DNA of 64,000 nucleotides, taken from the NCBI RefSeq assembly GCF_014284235.1, contig NZ_JACOGD010000002.1, positions 558,001-622,000 of the forward strand, written 5' to 3'. Source of the stretch: Cognatundibacterium curvum. Its GTDB lineage: Bacteria; Pseudomonadota; Gammaproteobacteria; Burkholderiales; Burkholderiaceae_D. Below are positions 62,441-64,000 of this stretch, in pieces. Position 1 is the first letter of the stretch, and every line of letters begins with the position of its first letter. The notes beneath the pieces are model-generated. The model made no database searches, was not told the DNA's origin, and saw only the letters and a program-made list of their open reading frames with translations. A program made the position numbers and the translations under genes.

Positions 62441-63199
62441 ATGAATACAGGAAAGCGTAGATTGCAGGCGGCAGCTTTACACTTGTTATTTTCAGGTGTG
62501 ATTGCAGGTGTTGTGACCGCATTGATTTTATTGCTCTGGTACCCGGGGCAATATGCCCAAATTGCCCGAGGCTTAAAGCTGATCGTGCTGGTGGTTGGGG
62601 TGGACATCGTATTAGGTCCATTATTGACGTTAATCGTCTTTAATCCTGTCAAAAGCCGGACGGAACTGGTGCGCGATATCAGCGTGATCGCACTGTTGCA
62701 ATTGTCAGCCCTGGCGTATGGTGCCCACACTGTGTTTATCGCGCGTCCGGTTGCTTTGGTGTTTGAAGGTAGCCAGTTCCGCCTGGTCAGTGCAGCGGAA
62801 GTCGAGCAAAAAGAATTAGAGCAGGCATCTCCGGGCTTGCAGAAATTGTCTTTGACTGGTCCTATGTTATTGGGAACCAGAGATTTTAAAGATGAAAAAG
62901 AAAAATCTGATGCAGCGCTCACTGCTTTTTCAGGCTCAGATATCGGGGTCAGGCCTACATTTTGGCAGAACTACGAACATTCAGCCGCCAAGGTTAAACA
63001 GGTAGCAAAACCTTTATCCATCTTGCGCTCGAAATATCCTGCACAAAAAGCCTTGATCGACCGTGCTGCGCAAGATGCAGGTGTATCTGATGCTTCCTTA
63101 TGTTTTGTGCCTGTGATCGCACGTGGTACCGAATGGTCTGTTTTGGTGGATGCGGAGACCGCGGCAGTCAAAGGATTTGTTCAATTGGATGGTTTCTGA
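62441..63199 (+). CDS. TfpX/TfpZ-family type IV pilin accessory protein
   Basis: 252 aa. Three or four membrane helices near the N-terminus (about 8-35, 42-68, 78-98): GVIAGVVTALILLLWYPGQY in pieces, LKLIVLVVGVDIVLGPLLTL in pieces, and VFNPVKSRTELVRDI. A periplasmic domain follows with RPVALVFEGSQFRLV. Family members lie beside pilin genes and affect pilus assembly or retraction rather than pilin modification. The ribosome-binding site is weak. Confidence 0.9.
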   Translation: MNTGKRRLQAAALHLLFSGVIAGVVTALILLLWYPGQYAQIARGLKLIVLVVGVDIVLGPLLTLIVFNPVKSRTELVRDISVIALLQLSALAYGAHTVFIARPVALVFEGSQFRLVSAAEVEQKELEQASPGLQKLSLTGPMLLGTRDFKDEKEKSDAALTAFSGSDIGVRPTFWQNYEHSAAKVKQVAKPLSILRSKYPAQKALIDRAAQDAGVSDASLCFVPVIARGTEWSVLVDAETAAVKGFVQLDGF

Positions 63200-63264
63200 A
63201 TCTTTGCCAGCGCAATGCGGCCGGCGGTTATAGCTTAATTCTCGGTCTGCAACACTTGCTTTAT

Positions 63265-63299
63265 ATTGCAAATACCAAAATTGGGTTTGCAATTTTTTT
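63265..63299 (+). terminator. Terminator-like hairpin between tfpX-like gene and the ligase gene
   Basis: ATTGCAAA and TTTGCAAT (63265-63272, 63286-63293) with extra CC/GG pairing, then T7. It ends only nine bases before the next start codon, so it may act as an attenuator. Confidence 0.6.
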
Positions 63300-63307
63300 A
63301 TCGAATT

Positions 63308-64000
63308 ATGAAACCACAACTTGTTTTTGCAGCACTCCCATTCGCATTGGGCATGGTGATTGCGTTTCTGACACCTGTGCATTTACATCCCCTGCGCTCT
63401 TATTTTAATGATTTGGCGATCATACTCGGCCTGATAGTCAGTGTTTGGATGGCTGCAGGCAATGCAGGATTTCGTTGGCGGGTAAATGCTATCGCTGCAG
63501 GTTTCGCAGCGATGCTGTTATTGATCTGGCTGCAATATGGCTTGGCAAATCACCAGGCCTGGTACGATCTGTTACTGCCATCTGTCTATTTTGTGTTGGC
63601 TGCTTTTGCTGTCATGCTGGGCGCTGGCTGCGGCGATTACACTGAGCAAAGCGACAGGCTGGGTTTGATATTGGCGATTGCATTTCTATTGACTGGTCTG
63701 TTATCGGTGCTGATACAAGTAGTCCAGTCTATGGGCTGGTATCTGGGGCCTTTGCTCATGTACATGGGCAAGTCAGGTGTGTTTCAGCGGCCTTATGCCA
63801 ATCTTGCGCAGCCAAATCAACTCGCTCTGGTACTGAGTTTTTCATTAGCCGCCTGCTGGTTCCTATATCGTGAAGCGCGCTTAGGCCGCGGTTTGGCTCT
63901 GATGTTCAGTTTGATTTTATTGACGGGTCTGGTGATAACGCAGTCTCGCATAGGCTGGATTATCGTCCCTGCTTTCGCCCTGGTGTTGGCTCTGCGTGAT
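63308..64000 (+). CDS. PglL/Wzy-like O-oligosaccharyltransferase (pilin glycosylation ligase), C-terminus outside window
   Basis: 231 codons visible, frame open at the right edge. At least six membrane helices. The periplasmic-loop motif GVFQRPYANLAQPNQLALVL resembles the NxxQPNHxA-type signature of PglL and Wzy/WaaL ligases, followed by TQSRIGWIIVPAFAL. Placed next to pilin genes it probably glycosylates pilin. There is no Shine-Dalgarno sequence before the ATG and a terminator-like hairpin ends just upstream, so the true start may be elsewhere, for instance at a methionine about 16 codons in. Confidence 0.87.
   Translation, partial: MKPQLVFAALPFALGMVIAFLTPVHLHPLRSYFNDLAIILGLIVSVWMAAGNAGFRWRVNAIAAGFAAMLLLIWLQYGLANHQAWYDLLLPSVYFVLAAFAVMLGAGCGDYTEQSDRLGLILAIAFLLTGLLSVLIQVVQSMGWYLGPLLMYMGKSGVFQRPYANLAQPNQLALVLSFSLAACWFLYREARLGRGLALMFSLILLTGLVITQSRIGWIIVPAFALVLALRD

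Noticed and set aside
1-64000. CRISPR arrays, tRNA or rRNA genes, prophage or transposase genes
   Set aside because: None recognised on either strand by eye; a tRNAscan, Infernal or ISfinder run could still reveal a missed one.

Overview
The window looks like chromosomal DNA of a betaproteobacterium of the Oxalobacteraceae (an Undibacterium/Herminiimonas-like organism). This is judged from overall protein character, moderate G+C, and betaproteobacterial gene neighbourhoods such as grpE-dnaK-dnaJ and hda/HAD/pcnB/folK/panB. The species cannot be fixed from the sequence alone. No rRNA, tRNA, CRISPR array, insertion sequence or prophage was recognised. Almost all of the window is dense coding sequence.

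Positions 1-14427 (all minus strand): a truncated class II (B12-dependent) ribonucleotide reductase gene, then an LPS/O-polysaccharide block. In transcription order the block is rfbBACD (dTDP-L-rhamnose), a GT2 glycosyltransferase, a trio predicted to make and transfer the first N-acetyl-deoxyhexosamine (SDR reductase/epimerase, PglC-like phosphoglycosyltransferase, WbpM-like 4,6-dehydratase), phosphomanno/glucomutase, waaC, a second GT2 and waaA. No flippase, polymerase or ligase for O-antigen is present here.

Positions 14428-20445 (plus): heat-shock promoter-grpE-dnaK-dnaJ, a chalcone-isomerase-like secreted protein and a beta-carbonic anhydrase. Positions 20559-23382 (plus): a compact DNA-photorepair island with a DUF2256 microprotein, an Fe-S photolyase of the PhrB type, a long palindromic repeat, a TIGR02450 protein and an SDR.

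Positions 23384-31615 (minus): the complete kdp potassium uptake operon, in transcription order a 30-aa membrane peptide, kdpF, A, B, C, D, E, with a good KdpE box. Positions 31845-38152 (minus): a TorF-like porin, panB, folK, pcnB, a HAD phosphatase, hda and an AI-2E/PerM permease, divergent from purM. Positions 39582-41981 (plus): an S41 protease lipoprotein, a small partner lipoprotein and tag.

Positions 42020-46230 (minus): the window's most intriguing system, a four-gene Anbu set (circularly permuted ATP-grasp, alpha-E protein, transglutaminase-like protein, proteasome-type peptidase Anbu), a putative peptide-tagging/degradation pathway of unknown substrate. Positions 46298-50828 (minus): a two-component system and a DUF4212/sodium symporter pair with an EF-hand-like loop.

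Positions 51128-64000 (plus): a GH31 glycosidase with C-terminal binding modules, SOS-controlled recA-recX, a DUF2889 protein, sucCD, a PP2C phosphatase with a two-FHA protein, then a type IV pilus block. That block has a sigma-54-driven pilin, a second divergent pilin, a TfpX/TfpZ accessory protein and a truncated PglL/Wzy-like O-oligosaccharyltransferase.
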